DNA of 64,000 bases. Origin: Callorhinus ursinus. Taxonomy: Eukaryota > Chordata > Mammalia > Carnivora > Otariidae. The stretch covers positions 57,623,737 to 57,687,736 of the forward strand of contig NW_020312848.1 in the NCBI RefSeq assembly GCF_003265705.1. The letters are read 5' to 3'. The notes below the pieces were generated by a model that was given only the letters and a program-made list of their open reading frames with translations, searched no databases and was not told the DNA's origin. A program made the translations under genes and the position numbers. This document shows positions 31,824 through 43,959 of the stretch, piece by piece. The number at the start of each line of letters is the position of its first letter. Within the stretch, counting starts at the first letter, position 1.

Positions 31824-32034
31824 TTATTATTATTTTTTAAAAGATTTTATTTATTCACTTGAGAGAGAGAGAGACAGACAGGGAGCATGAGCAGGGGAGA
31901 GAGGCAGAGGCAGAGGGAGGAGCAGACTCCCTGTTGAGCTGGGAGCCTAACGTGGGGCTCAATCTCAGGGCCCTGGGATCATGACCTGAGCTGAAGGCAG
32001 ATGCCTAACCATCTGAGCCACCCAGGCTCCCTGC
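31824..32034 (-). repeat. CAN-SINE
   Basis: Antisense copy: (TTA)n/T tail, 'aagattttatttattcactt', 'agcagactccctgttgagct', 'gggatcatgacctgagctga', head end 'gagccacccaggctccc'. The target duplication ctcactttatctttta is perfect at 31,808-31,823 and 32,035-32,050. Confidence 0.95.
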
Positions 32035-32139
32035 CTCACTTTATCTTTTAACATAACTAGCTGGAAAAGAAAAAGAATTTTGCAGAAGTTTAAATTTAAT
32101 GGTTTTAAATTATATTTAAAAATTCAAGTAAGTTTGTTT

Positions 32140-32275
32140 GAATCACAGTATATAGGAAATGTAGAAGGTTTTGTCCAAGTCACATAGCTGGTTATGGCAG
32201 AATTGAGATTATGAATCAGGTGCCTTGACTCTTAATTCTGTGCTCTTTCAAATTCACATTCTGTTTCTTCTTTTT
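32140..32275 (+). repeat. MIR fragment
   Basis: 'gtccaagtcacatagctggt', 'ggcagaattgagattatgaa' and 'tcaggtgccttgactcttaa' followed by 'ctgtgctcttt' match the 3' half of MIR. Confidence 0.7.
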
Positions 32276-34744
32276 TATGTATATAACCCTTGGGGATGTA
32301 CTGGGTCACTTTTGATGCTTAGTTTGATGTATAACACATCCTTGTCCTTCATAGGATTATACTGAAAAATAATTGGGTTGCCCTGGCAATCTATAGAGAT
32401 TTAAGGCATAATTTTGGGAAGAGAGGTTCCAGACGTATTCCTTAAAAAGGATATTGGTGTGTGATAAAATATAGATTATCCTAAATGGAAATGGACTTGA
32501 AAACAGATTTAGTAACCCGGGTTCCTCCTACTCCAGGTTTTTCTCAGAGGGAATACTAGGAGAGAAAAGACATCAAGTTGATATTTTCTCTTACTCATTT
32601 CTGTACTTGGCATAGTTAATATAGGCTATACAGAATTGAGTGAGGAGTAAACTTTGGAAAAGAATTCTGTGACTTAGCACTTCTAAGGCAGGACTATAAA
32701 TTTTTCTTAAATTAGATCTTAATTAGTAATTAATGTCTTAGTTAAGTGTAACTATTTAAATAGCCATTATGTCTGATGTAGCACTAGGTTTCCTGAATGC
32801 AGAGGAAGGGCATGGTACTTTGAGTTTCTACTAGAGACTATTTGCAACAGTATGGATGAAACCATATGAAGTGAAATCAGTCACAAAAGCATTTAGTTCC
32901 TTTAGGGAACTGGTAATCAGGTCCCTTAACAAAGACCTGACACCCCTCTGTAACACTGCAGATAAAAAAATAATTCATGCATGGTGCTGGAGATTCAATT
33001 TAAAGTACTAAATTTCTAATGGAGGGATTTTAGGACATTGGGGGAAATAGTTTGATGGAGGGTGGTTTCTCTCCAGTACTTGATGAGCAATGCATTCTAC
33101 AAGTCACACTACATGGCATCTACCATCTCTGGATGGGTTTGATCAGCTGTGAGAAGTACTTTCTCTGCTTGGCTTCCTACCCCTTCCTTAGCTGAGAGGG
33201 TGTGAGGATATTCCAGTACAGCTTCTATCTCCAGCATTTCCTTCTACATTTCTCTTCCTAAACTCTCAGAAAAAAAAATGTATTTTTTTTTTCTTCTAGG
33301 TGAATAGCACATAGACAGATATTTGTTTGCCAGCCCAATCTCCATTGCGATTGTCATCTCCTTTATCCTTACAGTTGTTCATTATTTCAATTACCTGTTT
33401 ATTCATCAGCACTTTGTTACTGTAGTTCTTGTGTTCAAATGCTGGTACACACCTTCTTTCAAACAAAACAAAATGAAATACTCATTCAATCAGAATCATT
33501 TTTGTAATTGTAGTTCCCTTCTCAATAAAATTTTTAAATATTCCTTTTTTGCTATGAGCATTCCTTATTCATTAATCTAATGTTTTTGTTACTGGCTCAT
33601 TGTCACCTTATATGCTGTAGATTTAGAAAGGGAAAAGAGGGCAGGCGATTGTGAACTGTCTTCATTTCCATTTTATGACAGTACTGCTTAGGAATGTGAA
33701 ATTACTACACATTACTAGACCATCCCAGAACCATTTTGAAAAAAACAATATTTCAGAGACCTTTTAAGGGGAGTTCTTTTAACACAGGCAGTATTACTGT
33801 TTATTCCAAAGCTTTCCACTGCAATGGGAGTGGAAGAATAGATAATGAAATGTCTATCATCCTTAAGACCTGATTCTTTTTTTGAAAAATACTTTTTTTT
33901 TAAACGTCTATGGCACTGGGTATAATACTGAAATTTGAATTAAAGTCTTCTGATGGGAGTAATGTACATTGACTGTTGGAAGATATGATGGGGGACTCTT
34001 TTACTTGTAAAAAGAATGGCACACATATTTCCTGAAGGGAGGGAACATTTCTTATTTTTGTGGAGGGGATGGGCACAAGAACAGGTAATTATGATATAAT
34101 ATTATGTATATTACTGTGAAATGTATAAAACAAAGTGAGGTCTATTTTCTCTCAAATATTTGCTGAATCATGCTGACAGAAGTATGAATGAATGATAAAG
34201 AGATTAAGTCGGTCCTAAGAGATAGTATATCTCTCCTAACAGTGGTCAGGAGTAAGGTTAAAAATGGAAGGTTGGGGAGATTATGATCGTTCAAAAATGT
34301 CAGTTTGAAGAGTATAGAAGTATTCTCATTTGCTGGTCCTTATGTAAAATGATGATGCTGTGATTCTACCATTATATTGTTGTGATTTTACCAGCAAATT
34401 GTTTCAAGATGTAGTGGATAAATAGACTTGGATATATCTATGATCTTATTTTGTCCATTTTATGATCAGTTGTGCTGCCTGTGACCATGGATCAGGAAAG
34501 AGGTTAACTGATTCATAGGGTGATATTATCAGAAACTATGACTCATTATAACAATGTTCTAACCACATGAGCTAATCAAGAAAAATTATTTTTTTTCTGC
34601 AGTTTTTGACACATTTCCTTCTTGACTTGTCAACACACACATGATGTATGTTATTTCTCTAGAAATTGCCTATTCATTTAACAAATTAATATTACATGCA
34701 GTAATGATATAATGTACTATTTGTTGATATTATAGAACATAATT
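32276..34744. other. Unassigned sequence
   Basis: About 2.5 kb with no gene or repeat that I can name. A plus frame of 85 codons at 33,323-33,580 is hydrophobic and AT-driven, and I treat it as chance. Confidence 0.45.
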
Positions 34745-34870
34745 CTTAGAAGTGGAATGGAACTTTAAGATATTGTATAGTCTACTCCCATAACTCTACA
34801 CATGAGTAAGTGAATGCCCAGAGAGGTTAAGTGGCTGCTACTGTCACATGTATTCCTCCTGAATGCTGTT
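34745..34870 (+). repeat. MIR fragment
   Basis: 'aagtgaatgcccagagaggt' and 'taagtggctgctactgtcac' with the preceding 'actcccataactctaca' match the MIR core. Confidence 0.6.
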
Positions 34871-34959
34871 ATAATCCACACTTTGACTCAACATGCCAAT
34901 CTTTCATACATTATATTAAAACTTATATTTTAATTTTAGTCTTAAATGCTTGAATTCAA

Positions 34960-35430
34960 GTGGGTGCCTTAAAAAGGTGAAACTAGAAGTCCATAGATAC
35001 CATCATATGAGGGAGTCTTGAGAAGGATGTTCTAGGGAGAGGGACCATAAGAGCAAAGGAAAGAACTTGGAAACCACAGGTGTGTTTAGTGTTTCTGAGC
35101 AGGGTAAGTTATGCAGTGGGAGGCAGCAGTGAGAGATGAGGCAGGACTAGGGCACAGAGGGTCACAGCTGCTGTGCAGAGGAATTACAACTGTGTGGCTT
35201 AAGGGAGAATCACAAATATTTGTTATGCCAAGTAGTGGGGGTGCAAAAACATGATTTGAGTATTTAATAGATCCATCTGGCAGTAGTGAAGAAGATGGTT
35301 TGGAGGATAGAGAAAATGGAATCAGAGATGACTATAAGGCTACTGTGAATGCGTTGGAAAGATAGTGTGTGAAGTCAAACTAGAGAGAAAGGGAACATAT
35401 ACAGAGCAAAATTCTGAAGTCTACAAGATT
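34960..35430 (+). repeat. Possible ancient repeat, same class as 7930-10,320
   Basis: GA-rich, with 'gagcaaaggaaagaacttgg', 'gagatgaggcaggactaggg', 'atccatctggcagtagtgaa', 'ggatagagaaaatggaatca'. The style and order resemble the upstream part of the element at 7930. Tentative. Confidence 0.35.
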
Positions 35431-36800
35431 TCATGGGAATATAATGTTTTCTCTCACAATACACATTTAAAGTTCAATTTTATATTTTTCTCCTAAAATA
35501 TTACTTACTTTTCTATAAAATAACTACCTCCTCTAGTTTATTATACTATAAAATGAGTTTTTTGTTTGTTTGTTTGTTTATTTTTCTAATGTAGACTTGC
35601 TCCAAATCTTCCAGCAATCCTTCTGGCAAGCTACAGCTATCAGTACCCTCTGAAGATCTGGGTATGGTAATTAGGGATTTCTTTTCTTACCTTTAATAGG
35701 ATTTCTTCCTCACTCCTTAAGATTCTGATGGTCAGCTTGACTATGTTTGGATTCTGTCAGATTTTATAGACCTCTGTCATTGTCAGTATTATTTTCTCTA
35801 AATATGTCTGAAATTTCTGAGGACAGGAGATGGAAGACTTCTGTCCTTACAAAACATTGGATAAAACAGTGTACCTTGGAATACATCATGGTGTCTGACA
35901 ATTAAAACAATTAACTGAAGTTTACATTTGCAGGTACTTTCCTCCTTATTATTAGGCTGAATCATCAGTGTGTTTCTTCCAGGTTCATTATGGAAATAAT
36001 ATACCTCACTAATTAGAGGTTAATTAGTTCTTAGAATATGATTCCAAAACCAGAATGTTATACCAATACTCTTTCTATAGGATTTTTTATACCTTAAGAG
36101 ACATTTCTGGGCTTCATCTGTGAAAAAACTGAAAACATTTTTGGGCATGGAACCAAATAAAGCATCTTTAGAACTAGAAGGAAAACATTAGGATTATTTT
36201 GCTAAAATTCTTCTCATGGCCACAGTTCCCCTTTTTCATTACTAGGTGTTATTAACTACAGGAAGGAATACATAAAAATATGGGCAAATATTTTAAACTC
36301 TGGTAATTAAGGTTCTGTCAAGTAGAATGCAGCTCGTTCCATTCTCACTTCAGAAGGTTCAGGGTGACTATCCATTTTTTGGCATACTAAATATTGTCCA
36401 GTGAAATCATAAGTATTTTCTTCCCAAGTTAAAGAGTTATGCATTTAAAAAACCCAAAGACCTGAGTCATTTTTCAGTGTTACACTTGAGAAAGAGCTTT
36501 TGTAGGTGTAAATATGTAATATTCTATCATTAGAAAGATGAAGTTCTTATAGCAGTCTAATGGAATAGTATTATTTATGTTCTCTCGCCTCTCCTTTTTT
36601 AATGGAAAGCTTCCCAGAATAAGTTTTATTTCTTGGTTCAAAAGAAGGAGAAATAGAAAGGGCCCTTAATTTTATATGGAATTTACTAGTGATCTCTAAT
36701 GAAAGTTCTCTAGGAGAGAACACTGCTAATAGTTCAAAAACTCATCCTGATTGAGATCACTGTGCTCTCACCATTTTCTTCCTAACTGGTCAATTGTGTA
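35431..36800. other. Unassigned AT-rich sequence
   Basis: A short (GTTT)n run at 35,560-35,582. Nothing else recognisable. Confidence 0.5.
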
Positions 36801-36804
36801 TTAA

Positions 36805-37793
36805 AAAAAAAAAAAATAGAGCAGTTTAACGTTCACAGCAAAACCGAAGGGGAGGTAGAGATTTCCCATATATCCCAGCTGTCAGACAATAGCTTCCCTG
36901 ATTATCAACATCTCCCACCAGAGTGGTACATTGATTACAGTTGATGAACCTAAAATGACAAATCATTAACATTCATAGTGTATATTATGGTTCACTTCTG
37001 GTGTTATATGGGTTTGGACAAATGTATAATGACATTGTTGTTCTATCATTATAGTATCATACAGAGTATTTTTCCTGCCATAAAAACCTTCTGTGCCCTG
37101 ATTTTTCTTTCCCCTTTCCCCTTTCCCCCACAGTTCTTGCAACTACTGGTCTTTCTACTGCTCATAGTTTTACCTTTTCCAGAATTTCATATAGATGTAC
37201 TCATCAGTATGTAGCCTTCCAGATTGGCTTCTTTCACATAATAATACACATTTAATGTTCCTCCATATCTTTTCATGGCTTCATAGCTCATTTCTTTTTA
37301 GCACTGAATAATAGTTCATTGTCTGGATGTACCACAGTTTATCCATTCACCTGTTGAAGGACATATTGGTTGCTCCTAAGTTTGCCAGGTATAAATAAAT
37401 CTGCTGTAAACATCTGTATTCAGGTTTTTGTGTAGACATAAGTTTTAACTCCATTGGGTAAATACCAAGGAGCACAATTTCTGGATTATATGGTAGGAGT
37501 ATACTTAGTTTTGTAAAAACACCAAACTGTCTTCCAAGTGACTATACCATTTTTGCTTTCTCACCTGCAGAGAATGAGAGTTCCTATTTATTCATATCCT
37601 TGTTAGCATTTGGTGTTGCCAGTGTCCTGGATTTTGGCCATGTTAGTAAGTATGTGGTGGTATCTTGTTTTTAGTTTATGTTTATGTGAAGATAAATGAT
37701 GTAGATATCTTTCATATGCTTGTTTGCAATCTGTATATCCTTTTATAGTAAGGTGTCTTTTGGGCCTTTGATCCATTTTTAAAATTGGGCTCC
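36805..37793 (-). repeat. Old L1M (3' UTR to ORF2 end), antisense
   Basis: Begins after an A-run with 'gagcagtttaacgttcacag', then 'cacagttcttgcaactactg', 'tgtaccacagtttatccatt', 'ggtaaataccaaggagcaca', 'ttggccatgttagtaagtat', and 'cttttgggcctttgatccat'. This is the antisense order of an L1M 3' UTR running into ORF2. It stops abruptly at 37,793, where a sense L1 begins. Confidence 0.85.
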
Positions 37794-38810
37794 TAAATGT
37801 GAGACAGGAAACCATCAAAACCCTAGAGGAGAACACAAAAAGCAACCTCTTTGACATTGGCTGTAGCAGCTTCTTACTAGACATGTCTCAGGAGGCAAGA
37901 GAAACAAAAGCAAAAATGAACTATTGGAATTTCATCAAGATGAAAAGCTTTTGCACAGCAAAGGAAACAATCAATAAAACTGAAATACTGAAAGAGAGAA
38001 GATATTTGTAGTGACATATCCGCTAAAGGGTTAATATCTAAAATATATAAAGAACTTATAAAATTCAACATCCCAGAACCAAATAATCCAGTTAAAGAAA
38101 TGGGCAGAAGATACGGACAGACATTTGTCCAAAGATATCCAGATGGCTAACAGACACATGAAAACAGGCTCAACATCACTCATCACAAGGAAATGCAAAT
38201 CAAAACTATGATGAGATACCACCTCACACCTATCAGAATGGCTAAAATTAATGCAGTAAACAACAGATGTTGGTGAGGATGCAGAGAAAGGGGAACTCTC
38301 TTACATTGTTGGTGGGAATGCAAACTCATGCAGCCACTCTGGAAAACAGTACGGAGGTTCCTCAAAAAGTTAAAAATAGAACCATCCTATGACCCAGCAA
38401 TTTCATTACTTGGTATTTTCCCAAAAGTTACAAAAATACTTATTTGAAGGGGCACATGAACCCTGATGTTTACAGCAGCATTATCAACAAAGAGCCCAAA
38501 TGTTCATTGGGCTGATGTATGAATAAAGAAGTTATGATATATATATAAATGGGATGTGTGTGTGTATGTATATGTGTGTATACACACACACACACACACA
38601 CATATATACACTCAGTGGAATAATACTCAGCCATCAAAAAGAATGAAATTTTGCCATTTGCAATGATGTGGATGGAGCTAGAGTATATTATGCTAAGTGG
38701 AATAAGTCAGTCAGACAAATACCATATGGTTTCACTCATATGTGAAATTAAGAAACAAAACAGATGAACATAGGGGAGGGGGAAAAAAGAGGGAGACAAA
38801 CCATAAGAGA
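37794..38810 (+). repeat. L1 fragment (ORF2 C-terminal part and 3' UTR), sense
   Basis: The sense sequence corresponds to the L1 copies at 18,357 and 51,200-52,000 in reverse: 'aaatgaactattggaatttc', 'agaaatgggcagaagatacg', 'cacatgaaaacaggctcaac', 'ggctaaaattaatgcagtaa', 'gacccagcaatttcattact', 'ggataatgctaagtgg'-type blocks and 'gagggagacaaaccataaga'. It is more diverged than the young copies and has frameshifts and stops. A 70-codon ORF2 remnant runs at 37,799-38,011. Confidence 0.88.
38535..38612. repeat. (TA/TG/CA)n microsatellite within L1
   Basis: Compound simple repeat: TA run, then (TG)n with TA interruptions, then (CA)n and TA. It expanded within the L1 fragment, where the young copies read 'tatacacaatggaat'. 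Confidence 0.9.
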
Positions 38811-39000
38811 CTCCTTTTGATGGCTGCGTAATATTCCATCAAATTGCCTTGATTTCTGTTTGAGAGTCTATGTCTTCTTTCTTTTTGAGGAATAATTTCA
38901 CAGAGTACAGAATACTAGGTTGGTAATTTTTTTCTTTTGATACTTTAATACTTTAAATATTTTACTCTTGTTTGCTTTTCTGAGGAGAAGATAAGCACTT
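38811..39000 (-). repeat. L1 pieces, antisense
   Basis: 38,811-38,840 ('ccttttgatggctgcgtaat' then 'attccat') matches the antisense L1 at 5178 and 18,784. From 38,880 'aataatttcacagagtacag', 'aatactaggttggtaatttt' resembles antisense L1 ORF1-side sequence. The two bits are not neighbours in an intact L1, so this is a rearranged junction. Confidence 0.6.
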
Positions 39001-39284
39001 TAAGTAGGAAAGAGGTGCTTGGATAATCATTTATGAACCTCTAGGATGTCTACTGTGGTAGAGGTTATGAGGAAGTAAAAAAGAAAAGTATAATATATGG
39101 CTCCTTTTTCAAGGCACTTATATTCTAGAAAGGGGAGTATGGCATGTACTTAGAAGGACTGAAATACTTAGACTATTACCAGAGTTGGCAAAGGGAGAAC
39201 AGAAACTAGAGACTGTTTCTGCCTGGGAGGTAGGAAAATTTTATGAATTCTTGTAACAGTAACAAAACCATGCTAACAATAATA
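39001..39284. other. Unassigned sequence
   Basis: No confident feature. Confidence 0.45.
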
Positions 39285-39470
39285 ATTTTGAGAGCTAGCA
39301 TCCTATCCTTTATGGGCGTCTCCTAAGTCCCTCACACTCTTCTCAGAGTTTTGCATATATTATCTCATTTAATCTTCAAAATAACCTATTGAGAAGGACA
39401 TTGTTATTTCTTTTTGCAGCTGAGCAGATAAGGCCTAGTAAGTAAAGTAAGAAAGAGGATGCTCAAAACA
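39285..39470 (+). repeat. MIR fragment
   Basis: 'tttgcatatattatctcatt', 'taatcttcaaaataacctat', 'tgagaaggacattgttattt' and 'gcagctgagcagataaggcc' follow MIR order. Confidence 0.65.
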
Positions 39471-41850
39471 TAGGCATAGAAGTTGTTAGGGAGGGAAAGT
39501 AGTTGACTTTAACTACAGCATAGGGTAGGAAGTAATGAAAAATACTTAGGAAGGTATGTTGGGACCAATGGTGGAATATCTTGACATTTCCTCACATTTC
39601 TGCCCTTTTTCTCTTGATGTGTAATGTGCACCTTCTGCATAACTTCAAATGAATTTTTTTATTCTCTGTGCATACTAAGGAGTTTTTACTTTATTTAATA
39701 TAAAAGAGAGAATTGCTAAAGATTTTGGAGCAGGGGAATGCCAAAGTGCATTATGCTTTAGAAGGAGTAAATTTGAAATAAGTTGTTTAGAGACCTTTGT
39801 ATTCCTACTTTAGAAGGGACCTCCATGATTGAATAGCAGTAGATATTTTTCTTGATTATAAGGTGGTTTAGCATCCTGAATGATGTCAACCTTAAACACA
39901 AATTAGTTAATTCTCTCATTAATAGTTTTATTAAATCATTGCTTCATTCAGCACCTACTGTAACATGTTATGTACAGGACTTTTATTTATTTATTTTTTT
40001 CTTTTAAATGTTTAGGCAAATTCAATTCAGGGCCTCCCAGAGATAGGATCTTAAGTATATGTGTTCAGTCTAGATGATGCTGTCTGACCTTTGCAGTGGC
40101 AGAAGCACTTGAAGCACTAGTGGGAACTGTGTGCCTTAGAATTGTTGAGGAGACTTAATATTTATAGTAAGCCTTTATTTGCGAGGACTCCAGCTGCAAC
40201 AAGGTCAAAATGGTGAGAAACACTAGAGCCTATGGGAAGAAAGAGTGTGGTGGTGGGAGTTTATTCAACTTAGTACTACATAGAGCTTTTATTTTTTTGA
40301 GTAGGTTTAACCAACCTGTGTAATTATGAATAACACTAAAGATAGTAAAATAAGTACATTAAAAACAAGCTATTGTGATTCTAGAGCCTATGAAACATTG
40401 ATTAAAGATATATATTCTATAGGAATTCAAACAAGTGAAAATGCAGAATAACTGTGCATAATGGATAGTTACATTATTTCCACAAGAAATGTCATATTGT
40501 ATATACCATAAGTTGTTTTGAAAATAATTATTCAAAGTTAACAGAAATAATATCAGATAAATTACCAAGGCAGTAAGCCTTTGTGAAGTTGTTATTTGAG
40601 AAATATTTTGATAAAGAGAAATAAACACAATTATATAACCTCATTTTCACTATTCCTCTTCTGCCTTTAAAATCAGTTACTCTTTTTCTAAATTTCATAA
40701 TGTCAAAATCTGGCAGTCTTTTTTTTCAAAATCATATTCTAAAACTTTATTCCCTCTGGCTATGATCATCATTCTAGATAGGATAGTATAGCTATGTCAA
40801 GACCCAAATTTGGGGAAAATATTTTTAAAGGAGAAGTCAACTGAGAACTCTGCATCTTATCATATCTAAAAAAAATAAAACCTATACTTTTCATGTAGAT
40901 GATATACAAAATATATAATATTTAAACTGTTTTATGATACTATAGCAAAATACGTTCTTTTAGGTCTAAAGCTTTTGTGTTTTGTTTTTAATAGAATAAA
41001 AATTATGAATTAGGGAACCTTTTCAAACAAATGAATTTTCATTACTTTTAAACTGGATAACATCAATTGTAAACATGTTTCCTGGTACAAATCTTATTGT
41101 ATTTGCTTTAATGAACAGATTAAATTACATTCATAAGTAACTGCATCCACCTTGGTTTAAATACTAAGCATTTTTAAGTGCAAATAATTTATTTTTTTTA
41201 AAAGGACTGAACCGGACTTAAGAGTTTTAGAGTTAAAAACATCTTTGGCGATCATTTGACAGTTGGAGAAAGGAGATTCTTGATTAATTTGTTTTACAAA
41301 CACATTTTTTATAAAAAGTGGGTACATTTCAGTTCAGTGAATATACGTTTCAATATAATTCAAGTTGATTTACTAAATATCAAAAATTATGTATTATTCA
41401 AGATTCAAACATGGGAAGAATCCAATTTATTTAAGTGTTCTTATATTTTTTCATATTTAATTCCTGATGTGGGAAAAATCTATATAAAAGGAGCAGAACT
41501 TAGTTATTAAAGGATAATTAAGAGTAACAAAAATTTTTTTAGCAAAAATAAACTTTTACACTATTCATCCTTTAGCATTTATTTATCATTATTATGGGAA
41601 AAAAGGTATTTTTCATTAGAATCTCATTAAGGGTCCATGGGAGTTTTTTCTTCATTTGAGTTTTATCATCTGAAGATGTAATGCTGTCTTTTAAGACTTT
41701 TAGTCATGAAATAATACACATTTAAGATAAAAACATGTAGTATTTTTGTACAACTTTTAATATAGTTATTAGTTAACCAAAATTTGCTCAACTAAATTCC
41801 CAATGAAAGCAAATTTTAAATTATAGTTATAGGTTCACTTTGAGGAACAA
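39471..41850. other. Unassigned AT-rich sequence
   Basis: About 2.4 kb of low-GC DNA. 39,690-39,800 faintly resembles the ancient repeat at 7930. The open frames of 84-89 codons are AT-driven and unconvincing. Confidence 0.45.
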
Positions 41851-41851
41851 T

Positions 41852-41949
41852 ATTCATATATATAAATTACATATGTTTTATATATATGTGTGTGTATATA
41901 CATATATTTATATATATTTATATATATGTGTGTGTATATATATATGTAG
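41852..41949. repeat. (TA/TG)n microsatellite
   Basis: Alternating purine-pyrimidine run with two copies of tatatatgtgtgtgtatata, at about 41,881 and 41,922. Confidence 0.92.
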
Positions 41950-42221
41950 TTTTAAAGACCCCTATTAAACAGTAAGGCAGACCTTATTCAAAGGGTCTCC
42001 TGCAGTGGGGTTTTATAGTAGTGGAGGGATGGATACTGGGCTGAATTCTAAACACAACAAAGTGGAAATTAATGGCTAGTATTAAAACAATCTACTAATG
42101 TACTATCGTTAATGTTACTCAGTTGCTAGATGCTTATATGTCCTGTTTGACAATGAGGAATAAAAGCCTAAAAATAAATGTTAACTACTCTAATTTTATG
42201 TGATAATTCTTCCTCTTATAG
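41950..42221. other. Unassigned sequence
   Basis: No recognisable feature. Confidence 0.5.
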
Positions 42222-42233
42222 AAGAGGGACATA

Positions 42234-42442
42234 GGGGCACCCGGGTGGCTCAGCTGGTTAAGCAGCTACTTTCAGCTCAGGTCATAATCCCAGGGTCCTG
42301 GGATCTAGTCCTGCATCGGGCTCCCTGCTCAGCGGGGAGCCTGCTTCTCCCTCTTCCTCTCTCCCTGCTGCTCTGCCCTCTTGTGCTCTCTCACTCTCTG
42401 TTAAATCAATCAATCAATCAATCAATCAATCTTAAGAAAAAA
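42234..42442 (+). repeat. CAN-SINE with an (AATC)n tail
   Basis: GGGGCACCCGGGTGGCTCAG head, 'ggtcataatcccagggtcct', 'tccctgctcagcggggagcc'. The tail is (AATC)6-7 instead of the usual (AAATA)n, followed by A-rich sequence. The target duplication aagagggac(a/t)ta lies at 42,222-42,233 and 42,443-42,454. Confidence 0.95.
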
Positions 42443-42454
42443 AAGAGGGACTTA

Positions 42455-43065
42455 AAAGCATTAATATTTGTGAGATATCTGGGAGATGATCATTAGATTT
42501 ATGTGTCTAAATGCAAGAAAAAAAACATAAAGCCAAGCAAACAAACTTTCTAACCCACATTTTTAGGAAGACCATAATCCCCTCTGGGGAAAGATCTCAG
42601 ATATGAAAGGAAAAACATTTGTTTATTCCTTATTAGTTCTTCATCTCTCAAAGATCACTGTTCATTGCCTGATGTCAAGTGTCTTGAAAATAGTTGTTTA
42701 ATATTATTTTATCCATTGCTTGGTTGTTTTGGGTGGGAAGGTATATTTGACTTTTGTAACTCTACTATGGCCATAAGAATACATTGAAATCTATTTTTCC
42801 TTATTTATTTTTAGGTACTTTCTGTGGTCTTTTATTAGATCTACTAAAATTTCAGTTGATTTTCTAAATTTCTCAATAAAGTAATGATATTATAAAGGCC
42901 TGGCTTTTATATAAAAAATAAGTTCTCTAAATTTTCAAGAAAGTAATGATACTATAAAAGTCTGGCTTTTTTTCCCCAGAATTGAATAAACTCATTCTTA
43001 AGCAGGCAAAACATCTTATAGAAGTTATAGTACTTGTAGTAGTCTACGCTGAGTAGAACTTCTTT
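42455..43065. other. Unassigned; contains a 63-bp tandem duplication
   Basis: 42,864-42,908 and 42,927-42,970 are two diverged copies: 'ctaaatttctcaataaagta' against 'ctaaattttcaagaaagtaa', each followed by 'atgatattataaaggcctgg'-like sequence. Nothing else is recognised. Confidence 0.6.
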
Positions 43066-43226
43066 TTGTTTTTAAGATTTATTTATTTGTTTTCAGCAAG
43101 TGGGGGGAGGGACAGAGGGAAAGGGAGAGAGAGAATACTCAAGCAGACTCCTCACTGAGTGTGGAGCTGGACGTGGGGCTTGATCCCAGAAACCTGAGGT
43201 TGTGACCTAAGCTGAAATCAATAGTT
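43066..43226 (-). repeat. Old CAN-SINE, head truncated
   Basis: Antisense copy: 'ttttaagatttatttatttg', GA-rich, 'agcagactcctcactgagtg', 'gtggggcttgatcccagaaa', 'gaggttgtgacctaagctga', 'atcaatagttgga'. It stops before the tRNA-like head (no gagccaccca). Divergence is high, and I see no target duplication. Confidence 0.85.
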
Positions 43227-43600
43227 GGATTTGATTTACCTCTAGTGATGTGATTCTTAACCTGTTTTGGTTATTGATCCCTTTGTGTTGTTTTTTCCCC
43301 TCTCTGTTATAATTTATTCTCTCCATACAAACTTGCATTCACATTTTAGATAGTGTACTTTCAAATTATAATGCCAAAAATGTGTTGAAACACATCAGTA
43401 GGAGGAAGCCACCATATTACTGCCTCTTGAAAATCACAAGTTTAGAATGCTGTAATGATATTATTACAATTTAATGCTAGTTTCAAAAATATTATTTTAC
43501 TATTACTTTCTTTTACCAATAGCGGGGATTTATCACTAGGATTATAATAAAACACTAAAATATTTATTTACCTACTACACTTAGTATATTTTTGAATTGA
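43227..43600. other. Unassigned sequence
   Basis: No recognisable feature. Confidence 0.5.
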
Positions 43601-43619
43601 GCCACATATAATCTAATTC

Positions 43620-43740
43620 TTAAATGGGGAAATAATAATAGTAACTTCTTAGACTGTGGTAAGAGTCAAATGATAAAATGTACACAGAATTGCTGTGTAA
43701 ATTTTAAAGGGCTGCCATGTTACTGTCATCTTATACTGTG
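43620..43740 (+). repeat. Possible MIR fragment
   Basis: 'aaatggggaaataataatag', 'taacttcttagactgtggta' and 'agagtcaaatgataaaatgt' follow the MIR 3' half, diverged. Confidence 0.45.
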
Positions 43741-43959
43741 TATCTCTGTTGGTTAGGACATTTATTCCGTATGTTCATATGTCAGCATTTATTCTCACTG
43801 TGGTGTTTATCAACAGAATGCTAACTTAAAGGGTTAGGGTTTTTTGTTTTGTTTTGTTTTTGTTGTTGTTTTTTTAGCCTGTAATTCTGTAAAATACCTT
43901 CATATAATTAAATATGATAAATAGAGATGGAGAGAGAGAGAGACAGACTTCTTTGGGTA

